Shown: one piece after another, positions 1 to 7,603 of the stretch
How positions within the stretch are numbered: the first letter of the stretch is position 1
How the letters are laid out: every line of letters starts with the position of its first letter
NCBI RefSeq assembly: GCF_963666545.1
Contig: NZ_OY762899.1
Span: 992,001 to 1,056,000 of the forward strand
Direction of reading: 5' to 3'
Origin: an uncultured Bacteroides sp.
GTDB lineage: Bacteria > Bacteroidota > Bacteroidia > Bacteroidales > Bacteroidaceae
DNA: 64,000 nt
Translations under genes and position numbers: made by a program
Notes under the pieces: model-generated
What the model was told of the DNA's origin: nothing
Databases searched by the model: none
What the model saw: the letters and a program-made list of their open reading frames with translations, nothing else

Positions 1-564
1 CTTACGAATCATCGCAGGTAACACATGGCTACGTTCCAAATCAAAGTTATCATTCGGGCCATACAGGTTCGTAGGCATCACTGCAATATAGTTGGTGCCA
101 TACTGCAAGTTGAAGCTTTCACACATCTTCAATCCAGCAATCTTAGCAATCGCATAAGGCTCATTCGTATACTCCAAAGGTCCGGTAAGCAATTCCGATT
201 CTTCCATCGGTTGCACCGCATCCCGTGGATAGATACATGTACTTCCCAAGAAAAGTAATTTCTTCACCTTATGACGGAAACTCTCTCCGATCACATTCTG
301 TTGAATCTGCAAATTCTTATAGATGAAGTCCGCCCGATAGATACTGTTCGCCATGATTCCTCCTACATGAGCAGCTGCTAGAATTACATATTCAGGTTGC
401 TCTGCATCAAAGAATTCACGAACCGCCAAGCCATCCATCAGATCCAACTCTTTATGATCCTTGCCTACCAGATTGGTGTATCCTTTCCGGTGCAAGTTAT
501 TCCAGATAGCAGAACCCACCAAACCGTGATGCCCTGCTATGTATATCTTTGAATCCTTATCCAT
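1..564 (-). CDS. fcl: GDP-L-fucose synthase, N-terminal part (cut by window edge)
   Basis: Encodes the 3,5-epimerase/4-reductase that turns GDP-4-keto-6-deoxy-D-mannose into GDP-L-fucose in the cytoplasm. The ATG is at 562-564 and 188 codons are open to the window edge. The N-terminus reads [20 protein letters not shown], with the GxxGxxG Rossmann motif. The catalytic region shows [10 protein letters not shown] followed by a YAIAK (YxxxK) motif. The product closely matches the complete Fcl at 9473-10552. It starts 4 bp after the gmd stop, so the two are co-transcribed. This is the second gmd-fcl pair in the window. The C-terminal half lies outside, so whether the gene is intact cannot be judged. 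Confidence 0.93.
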   Translation of the reverse strand, partial: MDKDSKIYIAGHHGLVGSAIWNNLHRKGYTNLVGKDHKELDLMDGLAVREFFDAEQPEYVILAAAHVGGIMANSIYRADFIYKNLQIQQNVIGESFRHKVKKLLFLGSTCIYPRDAVQPMEESELLTGPLEYTNEPYAIAKIAGLKMCESFNLQYGTNYIAVMPTNLYGPNDNFDLERSHVLPAMIRK

Positions 565-568
565 TCTT

Positions 569-1651
569 TTATTTCTCCAATTCTTGTCTGGCATGCAACT
601 TCTTCACAAACTTGATGTCATGTTCAACCATGATCTTTACCAATTCCGGGAAAGAAGTCCTTGTAGGATTCCATCCCAGCAATGTTCTTGCCTTCGTAGG
701 ATCACCTAGTAATTGCTCTACCTCCGCAGGACGGAAGTATTTTGGATCTACCTCTACCAATACTTTACCGGTAGCAAGTTCAATCCCTTTTTCATTCACT
801 CCTTCTCCCTCCCAACGAAGATCGATTCCTGCTTCTTTGAAAGCCAATGTAGCAAACTCACGCACCTTGTGATACTCACCTGTAGCGATCACAAAATCTT
901 CCGGCGTTTCGTGTTGCAGAATCAACCACATACACTCCACATAATCCTTTGCATATCCCCAGTCACGGAGAGAATCCAAATTACCCAGATACAGTTTATC
1001 TTGCAACCCTTGTGCAATACGAGCTACAGCCAACGTTATTTTACGTGTTACAAAGGTTTCTCCACGACGTTCACTCTCATGGTTAAACAGAATGCCATTT
1101 ACTGCAAACATACCGTAACTTTCGCGGTAGTTCTTAGTAATCCAGAAGCCGTATAACTTAGCTACGCCATAGGGAGAACGAGGATAAAAAGGAGTTGTTT
1201 CCTTTTGAGGTACTTCTTGTACCAAACCATACAGTTCTGAGGTAGATGCCTGATAAATCTTAGTCTTTTTCTCTAAACCAAGGATGCGCACAGCTTCGAG
1301 TAAACGCAAAGTACCTACCGCATCTGCTTCTGCCGTATATTCCGGCACATCAAAAGATACCTTCACATGACTCTGAGCAGCCAAGTTATAAATCTCGTCC
1401 GGTTTTACCTCTTGTATGATGCGGATCAACGAACTACTATCCGTCATATCACCATAGTGCAAGTTTACCAGGCGAGTCTGTTTCATGTCACGCACCCATT
1501 CATCCAGATACAAATGCTCGATACGGGCAGTATTGAAAGACGAAGAACGTCTTAATACACCATGTACTTCATATCCCTTTTCTATTAAAAACTCAGCTAA
1601 GAAAGAACCGTCCTGTCCGGTGATACCCGATATTAATGCTATTTTTTTCAT
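569..1651 (-). CDS. gmd: GDP-mannose 4,6-dehydratase (copy 1)
   Basis: Converts GDP-D-mannose to GDP-4-keto-6-deoxy-D-mannose, the first committed step to GDP-L-fucose; Fcl downstream completes it. The 360-aa product has the usual family length. It shows the N-terminal [17 protein letters not shown](P)-binding motif, a TSELYG segment and the catalytic YGVAK (YxxxK) preceded by YPRSP. It differs from copy 2 (10555-11637) at roughly two dozen residues by eye, so this is a diverged paralogue and not a recent perfect duplication. A 530-bp structured gap separates it from manC, which supplies GDP-mannose. Confidence 0.95.
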   Translation of the reverse strand: MKKIALISGITGQDGSFLAEFLIEKGYEVHGVLRRSSSFNTARIEHLYLDEWVRDMKQTRLVNLHYGDMTDSSSLIRIIQEVKPDEIYNLAAQSHVKVSFDVPEYTAEADAVGTLRLLEAVRILGLEKKTKIYQASTSELYGLVQEVPQKETTPFYPRSPYGVAKLYGFWITKNYRESYGMFAVNGILFNHESERRGETFVTRKITLAVARIAQGLQDKLYLGNLDSLRDWGYAKDYVECMWLILQHETPEDFVIATGEYHKVREFATLAFKEAGIDLRWEGEGVNEKGIELATGKVLVEVDPKYFRPAEVEQLLGDPTKARTLLGWNPTRTSFPELVKIMVEHDIKFVKKLHARQELEK

Positions 1652-1840
1652 TATTGCTATTCTCTGATTATAATTATTTCTTTTTTACCGCAATATAGAA
1701 AGAAAGCGTCGAATAGAAATACCTTATCCCCATTTTTTTGTGTTTTCATAAAAAAGCGAGCAAAGTGAACCCGATGCTGAAAGCGAGGAGGAGCAAAAGA
1801 ATCACGAGCGAAGCAAAGTGGAGTAAAAAAAGAAAGGACC

Positions 1841-2023
1841 GGCCTCTTGTGTGAAGCGTTAAACGGAGACAATGCCCGAAGCGTTAAGCAAGCGATTCTG
1901 TTTGAGCGAAGCGAGTTCAATCGCTTGTAGCTTCGAGCATTGTCGCAGCAGCTTCACACGAGAAGCCTTGACTTTTTCTCTTTGGTTCTTTTCTCTTTTG
2001 CGTCAAGGCAAAAGAGAAAGAAC
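1841..2023. repeat. Structured intergenic element with nested and competing inverted repeats
   Basis: This sits in the 532-bp gap (1652-2183) between manC and gmd; no supported gene is seen in the gap. Three nested arm pairs fold one long imperfect hairpin: GTGTGAAGC (1849-1857) with 1951-1959; ACAATGC plus CGAAGC (1869-1882) with 1930-1943; and AAGCGATT (1890-1897) with 1919-1926. A second hairpin pairs GTTCTTTTCTCTTTTGC (1985-2001) with 2008-2023. An 8-bp pair, GCCTTGAC (1965-1972) and GTCAAGGC (2002-2009), would compete with it. Flanking DNA is rich in GCGAAGC-like words. It could be an interspersed intergenic repeat, an attenuator or a processing site. No clear T-run for an intrinsic terminator follows on either strand. 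Confidence 0.7.
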
Positions 2024-2183
2024 AGGCATTATAAAACAAAAAAAATTCTTCCGAGCATCACTGCCCAGAAGAATAAACAAACAAACAAAACAATAGAGAA
2101 TGCCGTGATTCACATCAAAGCATTCCCTCTCTTTTTTCTTTATTAACTAAAATCATACGTATTGCTGAATAAATAAAGTATCG

Positions 2184-3233
2184 TTATTTAGAGAACTCCT
2201 TGATACGTTGTTCCTCTTCCAACTTACAGATAAGCAACACACCGTCTTTCTCCGCTACAATGTAGCCATCCAAACCCTGTATCACCACCTTTCTGGCCTG
2301 AGGAGTATGTACCATGCAATTCCTACTTTCATAAAGCTTCACCTCAGGAGCCACCACGGCATTACCCTCTTCGTCTTGTGGCAATAATCCGTGCAACGCA
2401 CCCCATGTACCCAGGTCCGACCATCCAAACTCGGCAGGAAGTACGTATATCTCTCCCGCTTTCTCCATCACCGCATAGTCGATGGAAATGTTTTCGCATG
2501 AAGGGAAACACCTACTAATCATCTCTGCTTCCCGCTCCGTGTAGAGGTCGGGATAGATCCTATCAAAAACCTGGGCTAAAGCTGGTACATGCACCCGTAG
2601 TGCAGTAGAGATCGTCTTCACGTTCCACACAAAGATGCCCGCATTCCAGAAGAAGTTACCCTCCGCCAGATACTGCTCCGCCGTTGTACGATCCGGCTTC
2701 TCTTTGAATGCCTCCACGTGGAAGATCTCCTTGTCACGCAGCAGACCCTCGCCTGCCGCAATATATCCATATCCTGTTTCCGGACGGCTCGGCTTCATCC
2801 CCAGCGTCACTATCGCATTGCTTTTCTCCGTGAAGGCCAATGCTTTCGCTATCACCCGTTGAAACTCCACCGTGTCCATCACCAACTGATCCGAAGGTGT
2901 CACCACAATGTTTGCTTCCGGAAAACGTTTCTTTATCTTCCAACTCACGTAAGCAATGCACGGTGCCGTGTTTCGTTGACACGGTTCCGCCAACACATTA
3001 CACTCCGGTACCTGCGGAAGCTGTTCGTGCACAATGCCTGTGTACTTCTCCGAGGTCACCACCCAGATATTCTCAGGTGCACATACCCCTGCAAAGCGAT
3101 CCGCTGTCAGTTGAATGAGCGATTTGCCGCACCCCATCACATCAATAAATTGCTTGGGACAGCCAGGCGTGCTCATAGGCCAGAACCGACTTCCGATTCC
3201 TCCGGCCATGATTACTACGTGTGTGTTTTGCAT
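2184..3233 (-). CDS. manC: Mannose-1-phosphate guanylyltransferase
   Basis: Makes GDP-mannose from mannose-1-phosphate and GTP, feeding Gmd/Fcl and possibly mannosyl transfer. At 349 aa it is the short form, a nucleotidyltransferase domain without the fused phosphomannose isomerase domain of long ManC proteins. The N-terminal motif MAGGIGSRFWPMSTPGCPKQF carries the nucleotide-binding glycine loop and the activating lysine. Further family motifs are VTPSDQLV (about residue 110), FKEKPD, NAGIFVWN and IDYAVMEKA. It lies 15 bp downstream of the epimerase at 3249. Confidence 0.93.
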   Translation of the reverse strand: MQNTHVVIMAGGIGSRFWPMSTPGCPKQFIDVMGCGKSLIQLTADRFAGVCAPENIWVVTSEKYTGIVHEQLPQVPECNVLAEPCQRNTAPCIAYVSWKIKKRFPEANIVVTPSDQLVMDTVEFQRVIAKALAFTEKSNAIVTLGMKPSRPETGYGYIAAGEGLLRDKEIFHVEAFKEKPDRTTAEQYLAEGNFFWNAGIFVWNVKTISTALRVHVPALAQVFDRIYPDLYTEREAEMISRCFPSCENISIDYAVMEKAGEIYVLPAEFGWSDLGTWGALHGLLPQDEEGNAVVAPEVKLYESRNCMVHTPQARKVVIQGLDGYIVAEKDGVLLICKLEEEQRIKEFSK

Positions 3234-3248
3234 AATAATAAATTGATT

Positions 3249-4289
3249 CTATTTCAACGGATTCTTATCCGATTTATACCATTTTACAAATTCTGTAATA
3301 CCATCATGCAAGGAAACAGAAGGTTTATAACCTATTTCCGTTTCTAGTTTAGTCGTATCCGCATACGTTTGATACACATCCCCCGGTTGCATAGGGAGAT
3401 ATTCTTTCTCTGCTTCACGACCAACAGCAACTTCTATTTCATTGATAAAATCCATTAATTTTACCGGACTCGAACAACCAATATTATAAATACGGAAAGG
3501 AACTTGATTCTCACAATCCTCCACAACTGGTTCTTTGTCTAAAACCTGAATGGTACCTTTCACAATATCATCAATATAAGTAAAGTCGCGCGAAAGATTC
3601 CCGTTATTAAAAACCTTTATAGGTTCACCGTTGGCAATAGCCTTCGTAAATAACATGGGAGCCATGTCCGGTCTACCCCAAGGTCCATACACCGTGAAAT
3701 AACGCAATCCAGTTGCTTTCAAACCATATAATTTGCAGTATGCATGCGCCATTAATTCATTCGCTCTTTTACTGGCTGCATATAAGCTCACAGGTGAACC
3801 CACATGATCCGTTTCACTAAAAGGAACTTTGTTATTCATGCCATACACGCTGGATGAGGAAGCAAAAACCAATGAATTCACGTTGCAATTACGGCAACAT
3901 TCCAGTACATTCATAAACCCTACCATGTTACTGTTCATATAACTGTATGGGTTTGTTATACTATATCTTACCCCTGCCTGCGCAGCCAAATTAACGACAG
4001 AATCAAAATTCTCTTCATTAAACAATTGCTCCATCGCTCCTTTATCTGAAATGTCCATGCGCATAAACTTATAGTTTACAGGAAATAAGGAGCTGTGAAA
4101 ATAAGCATGAAAAGGCATGTCCAATGTACCGGCATCGATTCCACTTTCTTTCAAACGCCCATATTTCAAACGTATATCATAATATTCATTAATATTATCG
4201 ATTCCTATCACTTGGTCGCCTCGTTGTGCCAACATGAAGGCTACTTTGCTACCAATAAATCCGGCTGCGCCGGTTACTAAAACTTTCAT
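3249..4289 (-). CDS. NAD-dependent sugar epimerase, probably UDP-glucuronate 4-epimerase
   Basis: A 346-aa extended short-chain dehydrogenase/reductase. The N-terminus has VTGAAGFIGSKVAFMLAQRG, then IDNINEYYDIRLKYGRL, which is typical of the UDP-glucuronate/UDP-GlcNAc 4-epimerase branch. Catalytic parts are the ASSSSVYG segment and YAASK (YxxxK); substrate-side motifs are GLRYFTVYGPWGRPDMA and SRDFTYIDDIV. Three upstream neighbours are a UDP-glucose dehydrogenase, a galacturonokinase-like GHMP kinase and a nucleotidyltransferase, so UDP-GlcA to UDP-GalA conversion is the most coherent role (inference). UDP-GlcNAc or UDP-Glc as substrate is not excluded. Confidence 0.85.
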   Translation of the reverse strand: MKVLVTGAAGFIGSKVAFMLAQRGDQVIGIDNINEYYDIRLKYGRLKESGIDAGTLDMPFHAYFHSSLFPVNYKFMRMDISDKGAMEQLFNEENFDSVVNLAAQAGVRYSITNPYSYMNSNMVGFMNVLECCRNCNVNSLVFASSSSVYGMNNKVPFSETDHVGSPVSLYAASKRANELMAHAYCKLYGLKATGLRYFTVYGPWGRPDMAPMLFTKAIANGEPIKVFNNGNLSRDFTYIDDIVKGTIQVLDKEPVVEDCENQVPFRIYNIGCSSPVKLMDFINEIEVAVGREAEKEYLPMQPGDVYQTYADTTKLETEIGYKPSVSLHDGITEFVKWYKSDKNPLK

Positions 4290-4329
4290 AAATATTTTTT
4301 ATTACCGAAGGTAAATAGTTGTTTTATTG

Positions 4330-5061
4330 CTACTCATAAATTTCCTGAGCTTGTTTATAGGTATCCATGGAACCTATATCAAAGCGAGTACCCGGCATCA
4401 CCCAAGCATGGACGTCAGTTTTATCCACAAGATAATGAGCCAAATTACCCGGCGCATCAAATCCACAACCGTGGCTCAAACAATCTCCAATCAATGGAAA
4501 ATCCGTATTTTTGTAAATATAGAATGGAGGCACTGCCCAATGACTAACCGGATGTTTGGGCTTTTCCTGCATTTCTAATACTTTCATATCCTTATCAACT
4601 CTTATCACACCGGTTCGTTGCAGTTTTTTGAATTCAGGCTCTTCATGACACATAATCATGGAAGTTCCTTTTTTATGGAATTCTTCTACAAATCCCTTGA
4701 ATGAAAAATCAAGAATGTTATCTGCTGCCAGAACAAGAATATCTTCATTTACATTACATTTGTTGATAGCCAATAATAAATCCCGAACAGCTCCCAAACG
4801 ATTCTCGTTTGTCGTAGTCCCATCATCAATTATTCGCACCGGTTTTTTGTATTGATTCTCGGAACGCCAATTCTCAAAGTGATGCGCAAACTTATGATTG
4901 GTAACAATAATGTGTTCTGAAATTTCTTCTATTTCATCTATATCATCCAAGAGACGACCTATAATCGTACTTTTTCCTATTCTCAAAAGCGGTTTAGGGA
5001 AATTCTCCGTTAATGGATACAATCGTGTAGCATACCCAGCTGCTATAATAATATTCTTCAT
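4330..5061 (-). CDS. Sugar-1-phosphate nucleotidyltransferase
   Basis: A 243-aa single-domain enzyme of the NTP_transferase (RmlA/GalU/HddC-like) family, which joins a sugar-1-phosphate to an NTP. The N-terminal loop AAGYATRLYPLT followed by PKPLL is the nucleotide-binding signature, although the usual GxGTRL is altered to YATRL. LVLAADNILDF holds the metal-binding acidic region, and FDIGSMDTYKQA lies near the C-terminus. It sits 10 bp downstream of the galacturonokinase-like kinase, so the two may act in sequence as a kinase plus pyrophosphorylase, in effect a split version of the two-domain Fkp arrangement. The base (UTP, GTP or dTTP) cannot be read from sequence. Confidence 0.82.
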   Translation of the reverse strand: MKNIIIAAGYATRLYPLTENFPKPLLRIGKSTIIGRLLDDIDEIEEISEHIIVTNHKFAHHFENWRSENQYKKPVRIIDDGTTTNENRLGAVRDLLLAINKCNVNEDILVLAADNILDFSFKGFVEEFHKKGTSMIMCHEEPEFKKLQRTGVIRVDKDMKVLEMQEKPKHPVSHWAVPPFYIYKNTDFPLIGDCLSHGCGFDAPGNLAHYLVDKTDVHAWVMPGTRFDIGSMDTYKQAQEIYE

Positions 5062-5071
5062 CTATGAATCT

Positions 5072-6262
5072 TTAAAGGAAGTCAACCCCATCAGAGGTTG
5101 CACAGAAACAACATTCAAACGTGTCGCTATATTCAGGATATCGTTTTATATATTCATTTGTTACAAATTTCTCTATCTCATTTTGCATCGTGGAATCTAC
5201 CAAAGCGATGCAAGCACCTTTGAATCCTGCACCAGAGAAGCGCCCGCCATATATACCCGGACAATTTTTCATGATCTCATACAATGTAATCAGCTCTGGT
5301 GACCCACATTCGTAATTATCAATACTGCTTTGACAACTTTCAAACATTAGCTGGCCGAATTTCGTAATATCTCCCTCTTTCCAAGCCTTTAAACCGGCAT
5401 CAACTCGATTGCATTCCGTATAAAAATGTCTGGCCCTATTGGCAAAACGCATCGGCATGGCATTTTCATGCTTTTCAAAAGAAGCAGATGATATATTGCG
5501 CAAAAAGGTATTAGATAAATCCTTTAGCGGCATATCTTCATACGCTTCGACCATCCAAGCGGCCATTTTACATTCGCTTACCCTGAGATTATAATCTGTA
5601 CCTGTTAGTTTGCGAGTAACACCGCTAAAGAAGATAGCCAAAGACGCTGGAAATGGAGTGCCTTCTTTTCCTCCAAAAGGTATCAACTCATACGAACTGT
5701 CTTGTGTATCCAAATATAGAAGTTTGTCTTTCTCACACAAAACCACACATGCTTGATCCAGAATTCCGTTGGTTAAACCAATATATTCACGTTCAGCAAG
5801 TGATGCATATTCTATCACCTGCATCTGAGTCAGAGTGATGTTATTCACCCTAGCCAATGCTTTTACGAAGCCGCACAGCAATGCAGCCGATGAGCTAAGC
5901 CCACCAATAGGCATGGTTCCTCGCAAGATTCCTCTCACCCCTTTATCCAGATGATAATCTCTAAGCAAAGCCCAACAAGCTCCTCGTAAATAATCTCCCC
6001 AAAAGCCTTGTTTTTCATCAATGTCTTTGTTCACCGAAAAGGTGCACAAACCTTCAAAACTAAGACTTAAAAACTCCACTTTGCCACTTTCAGTCTCCGA
6101 AAAGAGAAAATCAATCCCTTTATCAAAAGCAAATCCAGAAACGATACCCTTTTGATGATCAACATGTGCACCTAACGGGCACACCCTATAGGGAGAGAAT
6201 AATTCATAAAGCGCATCACCTTTGCCAAAAAACGTTCTGTATGCCATGTGTAATGTCTGCAT
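5072..6262 (-). CDS. GHMP sugar kinase, galacturonokinase-like
   Basis: A GHMP-family sugar-1-kinase. Motif 1 reads YRVCPLGAHVDHQ in place of the bacterial galactokinase GRVNLIGEHTDY. Motif 2 is GGLSSSAALLCGF (ATP loop) and motif 3 is GGRFSGAGFKGACIA. YNLRVSEC and SSIDNYECGSPELI also occur. From memory these segments match plant D-galacturonic acid kinase much better than GalK. An in-frame ATG at 6280 overlaps ugd. I prefer the ATG at 6260-6262 because GGGAGGT lies about 5 bp before it; this gives 396 aa. With the nucleotidyltransferase downstream and ugd upstream, salvage of free galacturonate to GalA-1-P and UDP-GalA is inferred. Other GHMP substrates such as heptose, fucose or GlcA remain possible. 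Confidence 0.8.
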   Translation of the reverse strand: MQTLHMAYRTFFGKGDALYELFSPYRVCPLGAHVDHQKGIVSGFAFDKGIDFLFSETESGKVEFLSLSFEGLCTFSVNKDIDEKQGFWGDYLRGACWALLRDYHLDKGVRGILRGTMPIGGLSSSAALLCGFVKALARVNNITLTQMQVIEYASLAEREYIGLTNGILDQACVVLCEKDKLLYLDTQDSSYELIPFGGKEGTPFPASLAIFFSGVTRKLTGTDYNLRVSECKMAAWMVEAYEDMPLKDLSNTFLRNISSASFEKHENAMPMRFANRARHFYTECNRVDAGLKAWKEGDITKFGQLMFESCQSSIDNYECGSPELITLYEIMKNCPGIYGGRFSGAGFKGACIALVDSTMQNEIEKFVTNEYIKRYPEYSDTFECCFCATSDGVDFL

Positions 6263-6264
6263 GT

Positions 6265-7578
6265 CTACCTCCCTATACAAGAATAATCAAAAAGTAAATC
6301 TTTTATCTCTGCCGGATCATAAATATTGCGTCCGTCAATAATTACAGGTTTATTCATCGTTTTTTTCAATACCCCCCAACTAGGTAAACGGAATTGTTTC
6401 CATTCAGTAATCAACAGCAATGCATCTGCATTTAAGGCAGCATCATACATATCGGTAGCATATTCAACTCCATCACCAACACGCCTTTTACATTCCTCCA
6501 TCGCTACGGGATCGAACACCCTCACCTTACAACCTGCTTCCAACAAAAGTTCAATCGTCACCAAAGAGGTAGCTTCACGCATATCATCCGTTTCGGGTTT
6601 AAAAGCCAAGCCCCATACCGCAATGATCTTTCCTTTCAAATCTCCGTTGTAATATCTATTAAGCTTATTAAATACTACATTCTTCTGTTTGTCATTGACG
6701 CGTTCCACAGCATTCAACACCTCCATGTTATATCCCGTTTTTTCAGCTGTTTTGATGAGTGCTTTTACATCCTTCGGAAAACAAGACCCCCCATAACCAC
6801 AACCGGGATACAAAAATTTATTTCCTATACGAGAATCGGAACCAATGCCTTTGCGTACCATATTTACATCTGCCCCTACCAACTCACACAGATTAGCAAT
6901 ATCATTCATAAAACTGATACGTGTAGCCAGCATAGAGTTAGCCGCATATTTAATCATCTCAGCAGAAGGAATATCTGTAAAAATCACTCTGAAGTTATTC
7001 AGCATCAACGGGCGATACAAAGAAGTCATAAGTTCCTTAGCTCTTTCAGACTCAACCCCTACAACCACACGATCGGGACTCATAAAGTCACTTATCGCTG
7101 CACCTTCTTTTAAAAATTCGGGATTTGAAGCCACATCAAAATCAATGTTCACCCCACGTTTATCCAATTCCTCTTGGATGGCAGCTTTCACTTTTTTTGC
7201 CGTTCCCACCGGAACAGTACTTTTGGTAACCAAAACCAAATACTTATTCATGTGACGCCCAACTGTACGAGCTACTTCCAATACATATCTTAAATCAGCA
7301 GAACCATCTTCATCAGGAGGAGTACCTACCGCACTGAAGACTATCTCCACTTCATTCAAGCAAGTGGTTAAATCGGTGGTAAAATGCAATCTTCCTTCTC
7401 GGTAATTGCGTAAAACCATTTCATCCAAACCTAATTCATAAATAGGTATTTTTCCCTTTTTCAGACTTTCAATTTTTCTCTCGTCAATATCTACACAAGT
7501 TACATTTGCTCCCATCTCGGCAAAACATGTGCCACTCACTAAGCCAACATAGCCAGTTCCTACTACTGCGATATTCAT
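6265..7578 (-). CDS. ugd: UDP-glucose 6-dehydrogenase
   Basis: Oxidises UDP-glucose to UDP-glucuronate with two NAD+. The 437-aa product has the N-terminal Rossmann motif VGTGYVGLVSGTCFAEMG, the TKSTVPVGT segment, the catalytic cysteine in GYGGSCFPKDVKAL (about residue 260) and a C-terminal UDP-binding domain with VWGLAFKPETDDMRE. Its TAG stop (6265-6267) is 2 bp before the preferred start of the kinase gene, which implies tight coupling. It provides the uronic-acid precursor for the capsule. Confidence 0.95.
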   Translation of the reverse strand: MNIAVVGTGYVGLVSGTCFAEMGANVTCVDIDERKIESLKKGKIPIYELGLDEMVLRNYREGRLHFTTDLTTCLNEVEIVFSAVGTPPDEDGSADLRYVLEVARTVGRHMNKYLVLVTKSTVPVGTAKKVKAAIQEELDKRGVNIDFDVASNPEFLKEGAAISDFMSPDRVVVGVESERAKELMTSLYRPLMLNNFRVIFTDIPSAEMIKYAANSMLATRISFMNDIANLCELVGADVNMVRKGIGSDSRIGNKFLYPGCGYGGSCFPKDVKALIKTAEKTGYNMEVLNAVERVNDKQKNVVFNKLNRYYNGDLKGKIIAVWGLAFKPETDDMREATSLVTIELLLEAGCKVRVFDPVAMEECKRRVGDGVEYATDMYDAALNADALLLITEWKQFRLPSWGVLKKTMNKPVIIDGRNIYDPAEIKDLLFDYSCIGR

Positions 7579-7603
7579 GGTATTTTAAGTTTAAAAATTA
7601 GTT

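Noticed and set aside
1657-2146. Open frames of 60-90 codons in the manC-gmd gap
   Set aside because: They translate the inverted-repeat element and low-complexity DNA on both strands, with no protein-like features.
5072-6262. Plain galactokinase (galK) call
   Set aside because: The substrate motif GRVNLIGEHTDY is replaced by YRVCPLGAHVDHQ, and other conserved blocks fit the galacturonokinase branch better.
6263-6280. Upstream ATG (6278-6280) as start of the GHMP kinase
   Set aside because: It lies inside ugd. The ATG at 6260-6262 has GGGAGGT at a suitable distance and starts just after the ugd stop.
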